DNA of 64,000 nucleotides from Paenisporosarcina quisquiliarum_A (GCF_043641925.1 NZ_JBHZRU010000017.1:1-64000), one strand, 5' to 3'. Positions 1-7,707 are shown, numbered from the stretch's first letter. The notes: generated from the sequence alone by a model not told the origin. Made by a program: numbers and translations.

Positions 1-6
1 GAATAG

Positions 7-129
7 TATGAAGAATGGAGTCAAAGTTGTACATATTTATTCAAGCGTTTTAGTACATTGTTAGGTTATCATTTATATATTGCCGAAAAATTTGTTGAGA
101 AGGTGAAAGAGGGACAACCGAATGGATGA
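7..129 (+). other. possible 3' tail of an upstream gene
   Basis: An open frame runs from just after a TAG at 4-6 to a TGA at 127-129, overlapping the ATG of the next gene in an ATGGATGA junction, as coupled genes often do. The roughly 40 residues have no in-frame ATG and look like the end of a longer protein. If so, the TAG at 4-6 would be a nonsense mutation; the alternative is chance openness. The window edge prevents a decision. Confidence 0.2.
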
Positions 130-1738
130 TTTTCGTTCGTTAAGAATCTTAGATACCTTCAAGGCTTTATTTATAAAGTTAGACATCGATTATCCAGTAA
201 TGAGAAGAATTTTGCAGGTGAAATTGACGTTAGATGAACGTCGCGTACCGAGTATTTTTAATGGAGAAGTTAAGAAGGAAGGCAGTATTTATCTCAAAAC
301 GTTAGCTTTGTATGCTTTTTATGGGTTAATCTTGATTCCTTTTATTATACTTGGCGAAAACTACATGTTTCAAATGAGTTTAGTTTTTGGCGTGATTTTG
401 TTCATTCTCATGACGTCTATGATTTCGGATTTTTCAACAGTTCTTCTCGATTTGAGAGATAAAAGTATTTTAAACACCAAACCAATTAGTAGGAAAACCA
501 TTAATGCTGCGAAAATCATCCATGTCATCATCTATATGAGTTTCATCACGAGTGCATTTGTGACGATACCGTTTGCGGTCGGTTTATTCACAAAAGGAAT
601 TGGATTTGCGCTTATTTTCTTGGTTGAAATTATCATTGTGAATTTATTTGTTGTTGTTTTAACCGCAATTTTATATTTGCTCGTCTTGCGCTTTTTCGAT
701 GGAGAGCGGCTAAAGGACATTATTAATTATGTGCAAATTCTTTTATCAGTGGGCATTGTGATTGGCTATCAAATCCTGCTTCGTTCATTTGATTTGGCCA
801 CTATAGATGTCCAGTATGTATTTAGTTGGTGGCATCTATTTATTCCAGCTTTGTGGTATGGTGCTCCTTTTGAGATGTTATTACATCAACAAATCTCAAC
901 AACTATGATTATCTTTTCAAGCCTTGCCATATGTGTACCACTAATTTCATTTTATCTATACAGTCGAGTCATGCCTTCTTTTGAACGGAATTTACAAAAA
1001 CTAATGACAGAGACGGGTTCCAATAAAAAGAAGTGGGCTGGCATAGATTCGTTCTTTTCAAAAATCATGTGTAGAAGGAAAGAAGAACAAATCTTTTACC
1101 GATTCGCTTCCAAAATGATGACACAAGAGCGCGAGTTTAAATTGAAAGTGTATCCTGCCTTAGGGTTATCTATATTATTTCCAACACTATTTGTATTTAA
1201 TGATTTGAGGATGTATTCACTTTCGGAGGTGTCTAACGGTAAAACGTATTTTGCTCTTTATTTTTGTAACCTGATGATTCCAGGGGTCATTCATATGTTG
1301 AAGTTTTCTGGGACTTACAAAGGGTCTTGGATCTATCGGTCGACTCCCATTCAATACATCTCATCTATATATAGTGCAACGTTAAAAGCTTTTTTTGTAA
1401 AACTATATATTCCGATATTTATAATTAATAGTGTGGTTTTCATTTGGGTATTCTCTCCAAGAATCATCCCTGAAATAGTCATCATTTTGTTAGTTGCAGT
1501 CGTGCAAATCATCCTGACATACAGGATGATTAACAATGAAGATTATCCATTCTCGCAGTCGTATGAATTTGCTCAAGAGCAACAAACAGCAAATAACCTG
1601 CTTCAGTTTCTCATTACAGGACTTTTTGTAGTTGGCCACTTTATCGCTTTAAGTATTCCTTTAGGGATTTATATTTATATTGTGATTTTACTCGTAATAA
1701 TCGTTCTTGGTTGGAGAGTAACATTTCCGAAAAAATGA
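122..1738 (+). CDS. multi-pass membrane protein, probable ABC-2-type exporter permease
   Basis: This 538-residue protein has an N-terminal cytoplasmic stretch of about 65 residues, then about six hydrophobic segments. A cytoplasmic loop around 300-345 and a second set of membrane spans complete it, ending close to the C-terminus. This layout resembles the large Bacillus ABC-exporter permeases encoded beside an ATPase gene. The ATPase would lie upstream, outside the window, and the start overlaps a possible upstream reading frame. I see no ATP-binding motif, so it is a membrane subunit at most. The substrate is unknown and the family call is inference from topology and context. Confidence 0.55.
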   Translation: MDDFRSLRILDTFKALFIKLDIDYPVMRRILQVKLTLDERRVPSIFNGEVKKEGSIYLKTLALYAFYGLILIPFIILGENYMFQMSLVFGVILFILMTSMISDFSTVLLDLRDKSILNTKPISRKTINAAKIIHVIIYMSFITSAFVTIPFAVGLFTKGIGFALIFLVEIIIVNLFVVVLTAILYLLVLRFFDGERLKDIINYVQILLSVGIVIGYQILLRSFDLATIDVQYVFSWWHLFIPALWYGAPFEMLLHQQISTTMIIFSSLAICVPLISFYLYSRVMPSFERNLQKLMTETGSNKKKWAGIDSFFSKIMCRRKEEQIFYRFASKMMTQEREFKLKVYPALGLSILFPTLFVFNDLRMYSLSEVSNGKTYFALYFCNLMIPGVIHMLKFSGTYKGSWIYRSTPIQYISSIYSATLKAFFVKLYIPIFIINSVVFIWVFSPRIIPEIVIILLVAVVQIILTYRMINNEDYPFSQSYEFAQEQQTANNLLQFLITGLFVVGHFIALSIPLGIYIYIVILLVIIVLGWRVTFPKK

Positions 1739-1786
1739 AAAGCCTTCGAGGTAGGTACTGGTTTAGTACTGATCTCGAAGGTTTTA
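1739..1786. terminator. bidirectional intrinsic terminator
   Basis: GCCTTCGAG pairs with CTCGAAGG around a loop that holds an inner GTAC/GTAC pairing, followed by a T-rich tract. It lies between the converging genes ending at 1738 and 1797. Confidence 0.7.
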
Positions 1787-1796
1787 ATAGTACCAA

Positions 1797-2120
1797 TTAA
1801 CTTATAAAATACTCTCTATACATAACGAATGTTGCGACAAGGGTAATGACGAAATAGATCACTGCACCAATAAAGAATAGAGATTGACCACCAACACGTT
1901 TAGAAGCAGCCATTCTTATGCCGGTTTGTCCCTGAATTTGCATATCCATATGACGACTAACTGTATTATCTTTGCTAGTGAAGATATAAAGAACGGCTAT
2001 AGCCACAAGTGCAAATGGAATCGATGTATCTATAAAACTTGCAGCAAAAAAGAGAGAGACGATCCAGTTTACTAGGGCTAATATCGATATAGTCAATATT
2101 AGAACGATCGCTTTATTCAT
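1797..2120 (-). CDS. small membrane protein of unknown function
   Basis: I chose the ATG at 2120 because the minus strand has TTGGAGG seven bases upstream; an ATG 30 bases further upstream has no ribosome-binding site. The product has about 107 residues and three hydrophobic segments: two near the N-terminus separated by a short hinge, and one near the C-terminus. A charged loop of about 30 residues, containing MDMQIQGQTG, lies before the last span. It stands alone, convergent with the exporter gene. I do not recognise the family. Confidence 0.6.
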   Translation of the reverse strand: MNKAIVLILTISILALVNWIVSLFFAASFIDTSIPFALVAIAVLYIFTSKDNTVSRHMDMQIQGQTGIRMAASKRVGGQSLFFIGAVIYFVITLVATFVMYREYFIS

Positions 2121-2276
2121 GAAATAACCTCCAATGTAGTATTTATACAAAAATCAGAAAATTATATCTTATACCAATAATAACATTTTTTTCCTAAAGT
2201 AACAGGGATAGTTGTTTCATAGCCATCTTGTATGTTTTGATTAAAGGATAGATTAGTTAAGAACTGGGGTTTTAGA

Positions 2277-2885
2277 ATGGATGAGTTTGAGTACGATCAA
2301 CATCTTGGAATAAAGACGGTAGGCTTACACGAAGTCCGAAACCAGATGGTTCATTATAATCGCTATGAGGCGACTCCTTTCGTTGCCCTCGATGCTTTAT
2401 TTGAAGAATATGAATTGAAGAAAACAGATGTCGTCGTGGACTTTGGTTGTGGGAAGGGAAGACTCCCGTTTTATGTGAACCATCACTTTAAAGCAAGTGT
2501 AACCGGAGTCGAAATGAGCGGTCAGCTGTATTTAGACGCACTTCAAAATCAATCGAGTTATATGGAGAAACGGAAAAACATGAAAGGTTTTATACGTTTC
2601 GAAAATGGCTTAGCAGAAGAATATATAATAGAAGAAACCGATAACCGTTTTTACTTTTTTAATCCATTTTCGATTCAAATTTTCATGAATGTAATCGATC
2701 GAATCCTTCAATCTGTTGAACAAAAAAATCGTCAAGTGGATATCATACTTTATTACCCAACAACCGACTATATTCAATATCTCGAAAACAACACGGTATT
2801 CGAACTATTAAAAGAAGTCCAAGTTCCTGAACTCTTTGCGAACAACGAAAACGAACGTTTTGTTATCTATCGCTATAATCCGTAA
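2277..2885 (+). CDS. class I SAM-dependent methyltransferase
   Basis: Residues 52-62 form the glycine-rich SAM-binding motif I (VVDFGCGKGR), followed by TGVEM around 76-80, whose acidic residue would bind the ribose of SAM. FFNPFS at 127-132 occupies the motif IV position (compare NPPF/DPPY). The length of 202 residues fits a stand-alone Rossmann methyltransferase. The target is not evident; this small Bacillus-type group is commonly annotated only as a methyltransferase. A GGGG-type ribosome-binding site precedes the ATG. Two tiny membrane-protein genes follow closely on the same strand. Confidence 0.75.
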   Translation: MDEFEYDQHLGIKTVGLHEVRNQMVHYNRYEATPFVALDALFEEYELKKTDVVVDFGCGKGRLPFYVNHHFKASVTGVEMSGQLYLDALQNQSSYMEKRKNMKGFIRFENGLAEEYIIEETDNRFYFFNPFSIQIFMNVIDRILQSVEQKNRQVDIILYYPTTDYIQYLENNTVFELLKEVQVPELFANNENERFVIYRYNP

Positions 2886-2902
2886 TAGGAATGGAGAAAT
2901 GA

Positions 2903-3121
2903 ATGATGAAAGAAATGTTAAATTCTAAATGGAAATTTAGCGGATATGCATTCTTAATTGCCATTGGAGGAATTATTGGAGCAACAATTGTAAATCCTGG
3001 TAATATGTACGCGATATACGGAGTATTGATGGGTTCTCTGATTATAGTAGTCATTAACCTGTTTTACGTTTTGTACAATAATAAACTTAAAGAGAATGAG
3101 ATCAGAAACGAAAAACATTAA
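2903..3121 (+). CDS. small two-span membrane protein
   Basis: The 72-residue product has two hydrophobic segments (about 13-32 and 38-58) and a charged, lysine/glutamate-rich C-terminal tail. GGAG lies a few bases upstream of the double ATG (2903 or 2906). It starts 18 bases after the methyltransferase stop, so the two are probably co-transcribed. The family is unrecognised. Confidence 0.55.
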   Translation: MMKEMLNSKWKFSGYAFLIAIGGIIGATIVNPGNMYAIYGVLMGSLIIVVINLFYVLYNNKLKENEIRNEKH

Positions 3122-3134
3122 GGAATGATGGAAA

Positions 3135-3269
3135 ATGACTAAATTTATTAATGATTTCGTTGGAGCGATATCGGATATTGTTAAAAGTATTTGCTACTTT
3201 TTATTTGGAGCATTAATTGTTGGCGTGCTATTCTTCCTTCTCGCAAAGTTTTTTGAATGGATTTTTTAA
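3135..3269 (+). CDS. 44-residue single-span membrane protein
   Basis: An ATG at 3135 opens a 44-codon frame ending in TAA at 3267-3269. A predicted membrane helix covers residues 20-38, with CYFLFGALIVG at its start. A GGAATGATGG stretch precedes the start. It follows the previous small membrane gene by 13 bases and lies just upstream of the first cassette-type repeat. The short length makes this a tentative but plausible gene. Confidence 0.45.
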   Translation: MTKFINDFVGAISDIVKSICYFLFGALIVGVLFFLLAKFFEWIF

Positions 3270-3294
3270 AAGGTCATTTGTTAAATTAACGCGA

Positions 3295-3327
3295 GCTTTA
3301 CTTCAACAAGGAGTAAAGCCTTTTTTC
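3295..3327 (+). terminator. cassette-type terminator, copy 1
   Basis: GCTTTACT (3295-3302) pairs with AGTAAAGC (3312-3319), followed by a run of T. The same hairpin recurs at 3987, 6792 and 7386, each time immediately before a palindromic repeat. Confidence 0.75.
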
Positions 3328-3330
3328 TTA

Positions 3331-3359
3331 TTGAACTAACGCAGCAGGTTAGTTAAACA
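3331..3359 (+). repeat. cassette palindrome R1
   Basis: Left arm TTGAACTAAC, loop GCAGCAG, right arm GTTAGTTAAAC. This is the first of eight copies spaced 480-690 bp apart, with exactly one gene between neighbours. Confidence 0.8.
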
Positions 3360-3416
3360 AAACATGTAACAAATCATTTATAATAAAGGAAATTATTACT
3401 TAAAAAGGAGAATTTA

Positions 3417-3938
3417 ATGGAAAGAAATATATGGAGAGACGATACAGACGAATATAAATTAGAACCATTAACAGATGAGATAGTTAAAAAAGCAGAAGTA
3501 GAATTCAAAATAAAGTTGCCAGAGTCTTACATAAAGATCCTCAAAGTACAAAATGGAGGATATATAAAATTCGATTCATATCCTTCTGATACTCCAAACT
3601 CTTGGGCTGATGACCACGTTAATATAGAACATATCCTTGGTATAGGTAGGGGCAATGGTATATTAGATAGCCAATAATTAATTGAGGAATGGAATTTACC
3701 CAATAATATCATTATTATCTCTGGAGATGGACATAGTTGGATTGCTCTAGATTATAGAAGTATCAAAGAAGAACCTCCTGTAATATTTATTGATGTTGAT
3801 ATTGAAATGATCCTTGAATTAGCCCCTAATTTCGAATCATTTTTAAATGGTTTGGCGATTTGGGAAAATGAAATAGATTCAGATGAGCCTACTGAACCTC
3901 AGAAAAAAGGCTTGTTTGGTCGCTTTTTCAGAAAGTAA
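3417..3938 (+). pseudogene. SMI1/KNR4 (SUKH)-type immunity gene broken by an in-frame stop
   Basis: Codons 1-86 are open, codon 87 is TAA (3675-3677), and the same frame continues to a TAA at 3936-3938, giving an otherwise intact gene of about 172 residues. The N-terminal part (LPESYIKILKVQNGGY, then the IEHILGIG segment) matches the SMI1/KNR4 fold. The second part (GDGHSWIALDYR, then an acidic tail) is typical of the same domain. SUKH proteins often act as immunity proteins for polymorphic nuclease toxins, but no toxin is visible here. The ribosome-binding site AAAAAGGAG is intact. Either a point mutation (or sequencing error) has broken the gene, or a truncated 86-residue product is made. 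Confidence 0.75.
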
Positions 3939-3986
3939 TTAAATACATTTGGTGTTTTATAGGTATACCTTGTTAAACCGACGGTT

Positions 3987-4017
3987 GCTTTACTTCAATG
4001 TGAGTAAAGCTTTTTTC
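3987..4017 (+). terminator. cassette-type terminator, copy 2
   Basis: GCTTTACT (3987-3994) pairs with AGTAAAGC (4003-4010), followed by T6. It sits 49 bases after the SUKH gene's final stop. Confidence 0.75.
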
Positions 4018-4020
4018 TTA

Positions 4021-4049
4021 TTGAACTAACGCGGCAGGTTAGTTGAACA
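4021..4049 (+). repeat. cassette palindrome R2
   Basis: Left arm TTGAACTAAC, loop GCGGCAG, right arm GTTAGTTGAAC. The arms are almost perfectly complementary. Confidence 0.8.
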
Positions 4050-4092
4050 AGATTAGAGATTCTATATCTACGTTAACTTATAGGAGGGAATT

Positions 4093-4437
4093 ATGAAGCA
4101 TTTTATTAATATAATCTTAGTGATAAGTTTCTTCTTCCTAATAGCAGGTTGTACTCCAGGTGCAGATACGCCAGGTTATCTAACTAAAGAACAAGTGTTG
4201 AGGGCAGAACCCGAAGCAGATTATTTCGAACTCAATAATAAAATTTATGTAAAAGAAACCGGCTGGGTAGAGGATGTAAAACTAACCAAAGATGAGGTTG
4301 TTGGAGAAATAGAAGATGGTATGGCAAGTCATTTACCTTTAGGAACAAAAATTATTGCACCAAAAGAGAGAAGAGATATTCTCATAGCAGATAATAGAGG
4401 AGTAGAAGTAAGATATTTACTTCAAATCGGAGAGTAA
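4093..4437 (+). CDS. small secreted lipoprotein, cassette cargo
   Basis: The 114-residue product starts with a lipoprotein signal peptide: lysine/histidine, a hydrophobic core, then the lipobox LIAGC with Cys20 as the lipidated residue. The mature part is about 95 residues, acidic and lysine-rich, with the segment PLGTKIIAPKERRDIL near the end. A strong GGAGGG site precedes the ATG. It is bounded by palindromes R2 and R3. The family is unrecognised; surface location is the only safe prediction. Confidence 0.65.
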   Translation: MKHFINIILVISFFFLIAGCTPGADTPGYLTKEQVLRAEPEADYFELNNKIYVKETGWVEDVKLTKDEVVGEIEDGMASHLPLGTKIIAPKERRDILIADNRGVEVRYLLQIGE

Positions 4438-4449
4438 AAATACTTCTTC

Positions 4450-4527
4450 TTCAACTAACGGGAGCTTAACTTCAAGAAGAGGTAAGGGCTTTTGCTTGTT
4501 GAACTAACGCGGCAGTTTAGTTGAACA
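4450..4527 (+). repeat. cassette palindrome R3, composite
   Basis: A first, diverged copy (TTCAACTAACGGGAGC onwards) with a weak GCTTAAC/GTAAGGGC hairpin is followed by a clean copy at 4499-4527 (TTGAACTAAC, GCGGCAG, TTTAGTTGAAC). The pairing suggests the terminator-plus-palindrome unit arose from two palindrome copies in tandem. Confidence 0.7.
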
Positions 4528-4592
4528 AGGAGGTTTTTTTGGGAATGGTATCGAATGAGTAAATATATGTAAATTGTGGGGAGTGAAGAGAT

Positions 4593-4931
4593 ATGCCAAT
4601 GGAACAAGAAACAATGGGTATGTTAATAGGTGGATTTTCAATCATAATGGGTATAGCGTTTATTGTTGTAATACTGTTAATGTTTTCAAAAAAACGAAAG
4701 CCATTTAGAGTGGCTTATGGATTGGTTATTGGTTTTTTTGTATTTTTTAGTTGGGCAATTAGCCAGGCATTAAATGCAATCAGTTTTAATGTTAACCATC
4801 CAATGGCATCTGAAGAAATTTCTCTACGTCTTGGAATTGCAGGAGTTTTATGGGCAGTCAGTATGTTATTTTTACTATTTGGTTTAATAAGTTTTTCATC
4901 TGTAAGGAAGAACACAGTAGAAACTCAATAA
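4593..4931 (+). CDS. three-span membrane protein, cassette cargo
   Basis: The 112-residue product has hydrophobic spans at about 9-31, 42-64 and 84-106. A basic KKRKPFR loop follows the first span and a longer extracytoplasmic loop lies between the second and third. The ribosome-binding site GGGGAGTG lies 8-9 bases upstream. It is flanked by repeats R3 and R4. The family is unrecognised. Confidence 0.6.
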   Translation: MPMEQETMGMLIGGFSIIMGIAFIVVILLMFSKKRKPFRVAYGLVIGFFVFFSWAISQALNAISFNVNHPMASEEISLRLGIAGVLWAVSMLFLLFGLISFSSVRKNTVETQ

Positions 4932-4982
4932 AGATTAAGTTTTCAAGAAGGAATCGGTAATCTGGGTTGTGAAGGATTATAC

Positions 4983-5010
4983 TTAAACTAACGCAGCAGG
5001 TTAGTTGAAG
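4983..5010 (+). repeat. cassette palindrome R4
   Basis: TTAAACTAAC, GCAGCAG, GTTAGTTGAAG. No adjoining terminator hairpin is evident at this copy. Confidence 0.8.
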
Positions 5011-5077
5011 AAGGATTATTTAGATACAATGATAAATAAAGTTTAATAAATGGTTATTTTATATTGGGAGGGATTTA

Positions 5078-5524
5078 ATGAAACGATTAAGTTTATTTCT
5101 TATCCTTTTACTTTTGATATTTACGGGATGTTCATCTGACAATGAAGCGAAAAATGAAAAAGTTGAAGAAAAAACAATAGAAAACTGGGAAATTAGATAT
5201 GATTATAAAGAGAATGATGAAATTTTATTTAGTATATTTCCAGATCCAGCCCTTACAGCGGGCAAACAATTTGGATATATGTTTGATTTCAAAGAACCTT
5301 TTGGAACCTATGAAGGAAAAGAACTGGCTATTAATGTTCACAATAAAGAAATAGGTGAACGAATAGAAGTATTATCTCCTAAAAAAATAACTGAACCAAG
5401 TTCTGGCTATCCCAGTTTAAATCGTTTTACCACTTTTTTTGAAATTCCTTTTGCCGGAATATGGAAATGTGAGATAGTTCTGGATGACAAAGTGTATGGT
5501 GATGTTGTATTAAGTGTGAAATGA
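5078..5524 (+). CDS. lipoprotein, paralogue of the one at 6309
   Basis: The 148-residue product has a lipoprotein signal peptide with lipobox FTGC (Cys18), a short charged linker, then a probable beta-sandwich domain. The C-terminus (FAGIWKCEIVLDDKVYGDVV) aligns with the 6309 product (SSGIWKLKVYIDEKFFDEIN), so both belong to one family of small Bacillus lipoproteins, DUF4871-like in my reading. It acts on the outer membrane face; its role is unknown. A GGGAGGG ribosome-binding site precedes the ATG. It is bounded by repeats R4 and R5. Confidence 0.65.
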   Translation: MKRLSLFLILLLLIFTGCSSDNEAKNEKVEEKTIENWEIRYDYKENDEILFSIFPDPALTAGKQFGYMFDFKEPFGTYEGKELAINVHNKEIGERIEVLSPKKITEPSSGYPSLNRFTTFFEIPFAGIWKCEIVLDDKVYGDVVLSVK

Positions 5525-5527
5525 TTC

Positions 5528-5613
5528 TTATTGAATTAACTGGGGCGTTGATCCATCAAAGGATTAGGGTCCTTTTTGTTGAATATTTAACTAACGCAGC
5601 AGGTTAGTTAAAG
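5528..5613 (+). repeat. cassette palindrome R5, composite
   Basis: A diverged first part (TTATTGAATTAACTGGGG, with a weak AGGA/TCCT hairpin and T5) leads to a clean palindrome at 5586-5613 with perfect arms TTTAACTAAC and GTTAGTTAAA around GCAGCAG. Confidence 0.75.
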
Positions 5614-5650
5614 AAGAATATAACAAATCGATGTTAAATTGGAGACATAT

Positions 5651-6157
5651 ATGCGTAATAAGAAGGTAAGAGGACTACGACGAAAAACAAAGGATATGAT
5701 AAAGCGAATTGAGGAAGAAACAAATGAGTTCCCTTCCGATTTTTATAACGGATACTGTCATCTTCATTTACCAGTATCTCAAAGTTTTATTGATTCTGAA
5801 AAGACTCCTATTGGAATTAAACGATTATGTGTTCAAACTCTTCTAAAGGCTGCAAAACATTTGATTGGAATTAAACCATTTACTGATGAAAAGTATCGAG
5901 TGGTTGTTTCAATTGATACTTCCAAACTGTTTAATGCTCAGATCATTGTATTTCATGGAGATACTCACTTTGAAGGTTTTTTTGATAGAAATAATGAATT
6001 TCAAAAGTGGATTCCTTTAACTAAAGAAAGAGAATTTGAAAGAGAATGGAAGTTGAACATCCCCCAAAATATAATCGTAAAAGGGATTAGAGAAGAAATT
6101 GCTGATGAGGATGGAGAATATAAGAGAGACATTTGGTTTGTTGGAGAATTGGAGTAG
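5651..6157 (+). CDS. DUF3916-type hypothetical protein, cassette cargo
   Basis: I chose the ATG at 5651 because TTGGAG sits six bases upstream; the open frame extends to a TTG at 5639 that overlaps this ribosome-binding site. The 168-residue product begins with a strongly basic segment (RNKKVRGLRRKTKDMIKRI), followed by HLHLPVSQSFID and a mixed alpha/beta body. It has no signal peptide or membrane span, so it is probably cytoplasmic. The pattern matches what I recall of DUF3916 proteins in Bacillus, whose function is not known. It is flanked by repeats R5 and R6. Confidence 0.6.
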   Translation: MRNKKVRGLRRKTKDMIKRIEEETNEFPSDFYNGYCHLHLPVSQSFIDSEKTPIGIKRLCVQTLLKAAKHLIGIKPFTDEKYRVVVSIDTSKLFNAQIIVFHGDTHFEGFFDRNNEFQKWIPLTKEREFEREWKLNIPQNIIVKGIREEIADEDGEYKRDIWFVGELE

Positions 6158-6175
6158 ATTGAAAAATCATTGTTC

Positions 6176-6203
6176 TTTAACTAACGCAGCATATTAGTTC
6201 AAT
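6176..6203 (+). repeat. cassette palindrome R6
   Basis: TTTAACTAAC, GCAGCAT, ATTAGTTCAATAA. The right arm is slightly degenerate. After it, at 6239-6280, a 13-codon frame with a GGAAGG site precedes the next lipoprotein gene and could be a leader peptide or debris. Confidence 0.7.
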
Positions 6204-6308
6204 AAAAAAATAAGAAAAATATGGAGTTAGGAAGGAAAATGATACGTAAAAGAAGAAAGTTCAAGGAAAAATACGTATAAGTTTATTAAAAAAGGTAGGG
6301 GAAGTTCT

Positions 6309-6755
6309 TTGAGAAAAACTTCGTTGATGCTGATACTGTTTATTTTTTTTATTTTGACAGCCTGTCAATCAGAAGAAACAATTAAAGAAGAACAATGGGA
6401 AGATAATAGTCCAACCTTTACATCAGAGTTTGGAGAAATGTTTGGTAAAGAAGGTAGTATTGGAATAATCGGTTCAAAAACAGTTACGGAAAATGGACAA
6501 AAGTGGATGTGGCATTTTTGGGGTACTGAAGATATATCTAACAAAGAGTGGGAAGTAAAAGCGTTTAAGCACGGCGAAGAAGCAACAGTTAATCCGATAA
6601 CATTTAAAGATGAAGAATTAACTCCTCGTGGTGATGTGATAAATGGACACGCTCGTTCAGCAGTATTGTTTCCATCATCAGGAATATGGAAGTTAAAGGT
6701 CTATATAGATGAGAAATTTTTTGATGAAATAAATGTAGATATTTCCCAAGAATGA
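6309..6755 (+). CDS. lipoprotein, paralogue of the one at 5078
   Basis: Translation starts at a TTG six bases after GGTAGGGGAAG. The 148-residue product has a lipoprotein signal peptide with lipobox LTAC (Cys19), an acidic linker, and a domain ending SSGIWKLKVYIDEKFFDEIN that parallels the 5078 product. Both are 148 residues long. The cassettes holding the two are separated by the DUF3916-type cassette, so any duplication was not simply tandem. Surface-anchored; function unknown. Confidence 0.65.
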   Translation: MRKTSLMLILFIFFILTACQSEETIKEEQWEDNSPTFTSEFGEMFGKEGSIGIIGSKTVTENGQKWMWHFWGTEDISNKEWEVKAFKHGEEATVNPITFKDEELTPRGDVINGHARSAVLFPSSGIWKLKVYIDEKFFDEINVDISQE

Positions 6756-6791
6756 TAATTAAAGAATTATCTCTTATTCAACTAACGAAGT

Positions 6792-6822
6792 GCTTTACTT
6801 CAAGAAGGAGTAAAGCCTTTTT
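6792..6822 (+). terminator. cassette-type terminator, copy 3
   Basis: GCTTTACTTC pairs with GGAGTAAAGC around an AAGAA loop, followed by CTTTTT. The hairpin is identical to copy 4 at 7386. The bases just upstream (TTCAACTAACGAAG) are themselves a half-palindrome. Confidence 0.8.
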
Positions 6823-6826
6823 CTTC

Positions 6827-6853
6827 TTCAATTAACGGAGCAAGTTAGTGAAA
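6827..6853 (+). repeat. cassette palindrome R7
   Basis: TTCAATTAAC, GGAGCAA, GTTAGTGAA. Somewhat degenerate arms. Confidence 0.7.
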
Positions 6854-6913
6854 AAAGCTAAAACAGGTATAAGAGATAAAATGTAATTTTAAAAGAGAAT
6901 TGGGGAGAATCAG

Positions 6914-7369
6914 ATGTTGCAAGATGGACTTGTTTTAGTAGCAAGTGTGTCAATTTTTAATGACGATAAAGTCCTGATTATAAAGGAGAATAAACCTACT
7001 GCAATTGATAAGTGGAACTTTCCAAGTGGTCATGTCGAAAACGGTGAGGACATTCTTTATTCAGCTCAGAGGGAAGTTAAAGAGGAAACAGGGTTTGATG
7101 TAAAACTAATTGGTACTACTGGTGTATATAATTTTGTTAGTAATACAAACAATCAAGTTATTTTATTTCATTTTGTTGGTGAGGTTACAGGAGGTTCTCT
7201 AAATCTCGAAGAAGATATAATTTCTGACAGCAAGTGGATAAAAGTAAATGAACTAGTGACATTTGGAAATAATGACTTAAGAGAACCCAGTGTAATGAAG
7301 CAAATAATTAATAACTTACTACATGACAGAATACACCCAATTAGCGTGTATATTGAGCAACTAATTTGA
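6914..7369 (+). CDS. NUDIX hydrolase, cassette cargo
   Basis: The 151-residue protein carries a complete NUDIX box at about 39-61: the glycine of GHVENGED, then REVKEETG with the metal-binding glutamates, matching GX5EX7REUXEEXGU. NUDIX enzymes hydrolyse nucleoside diphosphates linked to another moiety; the substrate cannot be told from the box. The ATG follows TTGGGGAG. This is the last gene of the chromosomal cassette array, between repeats R7 and R8. Confidence 0.85.
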   Translation: MLQDGLVLVASVSIFNDDKVLIIKENKPTAIDKWNFPSGHVENGEDILYSAQREVKEETGFDVKLIGTTGVYNFVSNTNNQVILFHFVGEVTGGSLNLEEDIISDSKWIKVNELVTFGNNDLREPSVMKQIINNLLHDRIHPISVYIEQLI

Positions 7370-7385
7370 ATCGCCCTTGTTGGGT

Positions 7386-7416
7386 GCTTTACTTCAAGAA
7401 GGAGTAAAGCCTTTTT
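7386..7416 (+). terminator. cassette-type terminator, copy 4
   Basis: GCTTTACTTC pairs with GGAGTAAAGC around AAGAA, followed by CTTTTT, 16 bases after the NUDIX stop. Confidence 0.8.
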
Positions 7417-7420
7417 CTTA

Positions 7421-7446
7421 TTGAATTAGAGGGCAGATCAGGTAAA
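7421..7446 (+). repeat. cassette palindrome R8, degenerate
   Basis: TTGAATTAGA, then GGGCAG, then ATCAGGTAAAG. It is recognisable by position after the terminator and by partial arm identity. It marks the end of the array; no further gene of the array follows. Confidence 0.5.
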
Positions 7447-7553
7447 GAGTGATTAAGTCTATAAAGGGGCAATTCATCTATTAGCAAAAGAGCCATTTGG
7501 ATTTTTGTATTCTAGAGGATTTTACTAGTATAAGTAAATCTTATATTTTACTG

Positions 7554-7632
7554 ATTGAAATGGAGGTGGAGCATCGCGAGGGAAGCGGCAAAAGCTCGTG
7601 CCCCCCGAAAAGCGTCCACCGCAATGAAAATA
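7554..7632. repeat. dispersed structured repeat, internally deleted copy
   Basis: TGGAGGTGG is followed directly by AGCATCGCGAGGGAAGCGG and ends CGTCCACCGCAATG. The full version of the same element is at 37764-37884, with about 40 more bases between these parts. The ends GGAGGTGGA and CGTCCACC are partly complementary, suggesting a folded element. The rest of 7447-7671 holds no gene that I can see. Confidence 0.65.
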
Positions 7633-7671
7633 AGTCACATGAAGATTGTCAATTAAACGTGTAAACTCCCC

Positions 7672-7706
7672 AAAAAACCGTCACCCAATTTATGGATGAC
7701 GGTTTT
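7672..7706 (-). terminator. terminator of the ribosomal-protection GTPase gene
   Basis: On the minus strand AAAACCGTCA pairs with GTGACGGTTTT, followed by T residues. The hairpin starts right after the stop codon at 7708. Confidence 0.8.
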
Positions 7707-7707
7707 C

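Noticed and set aside
3281..7446. True integron with attC sites
   Set aside because: The palindromes lack the asymmetric attC organisation that I would expect, and no integron integrase is in the window. I keep only the descriptive term integron-like.
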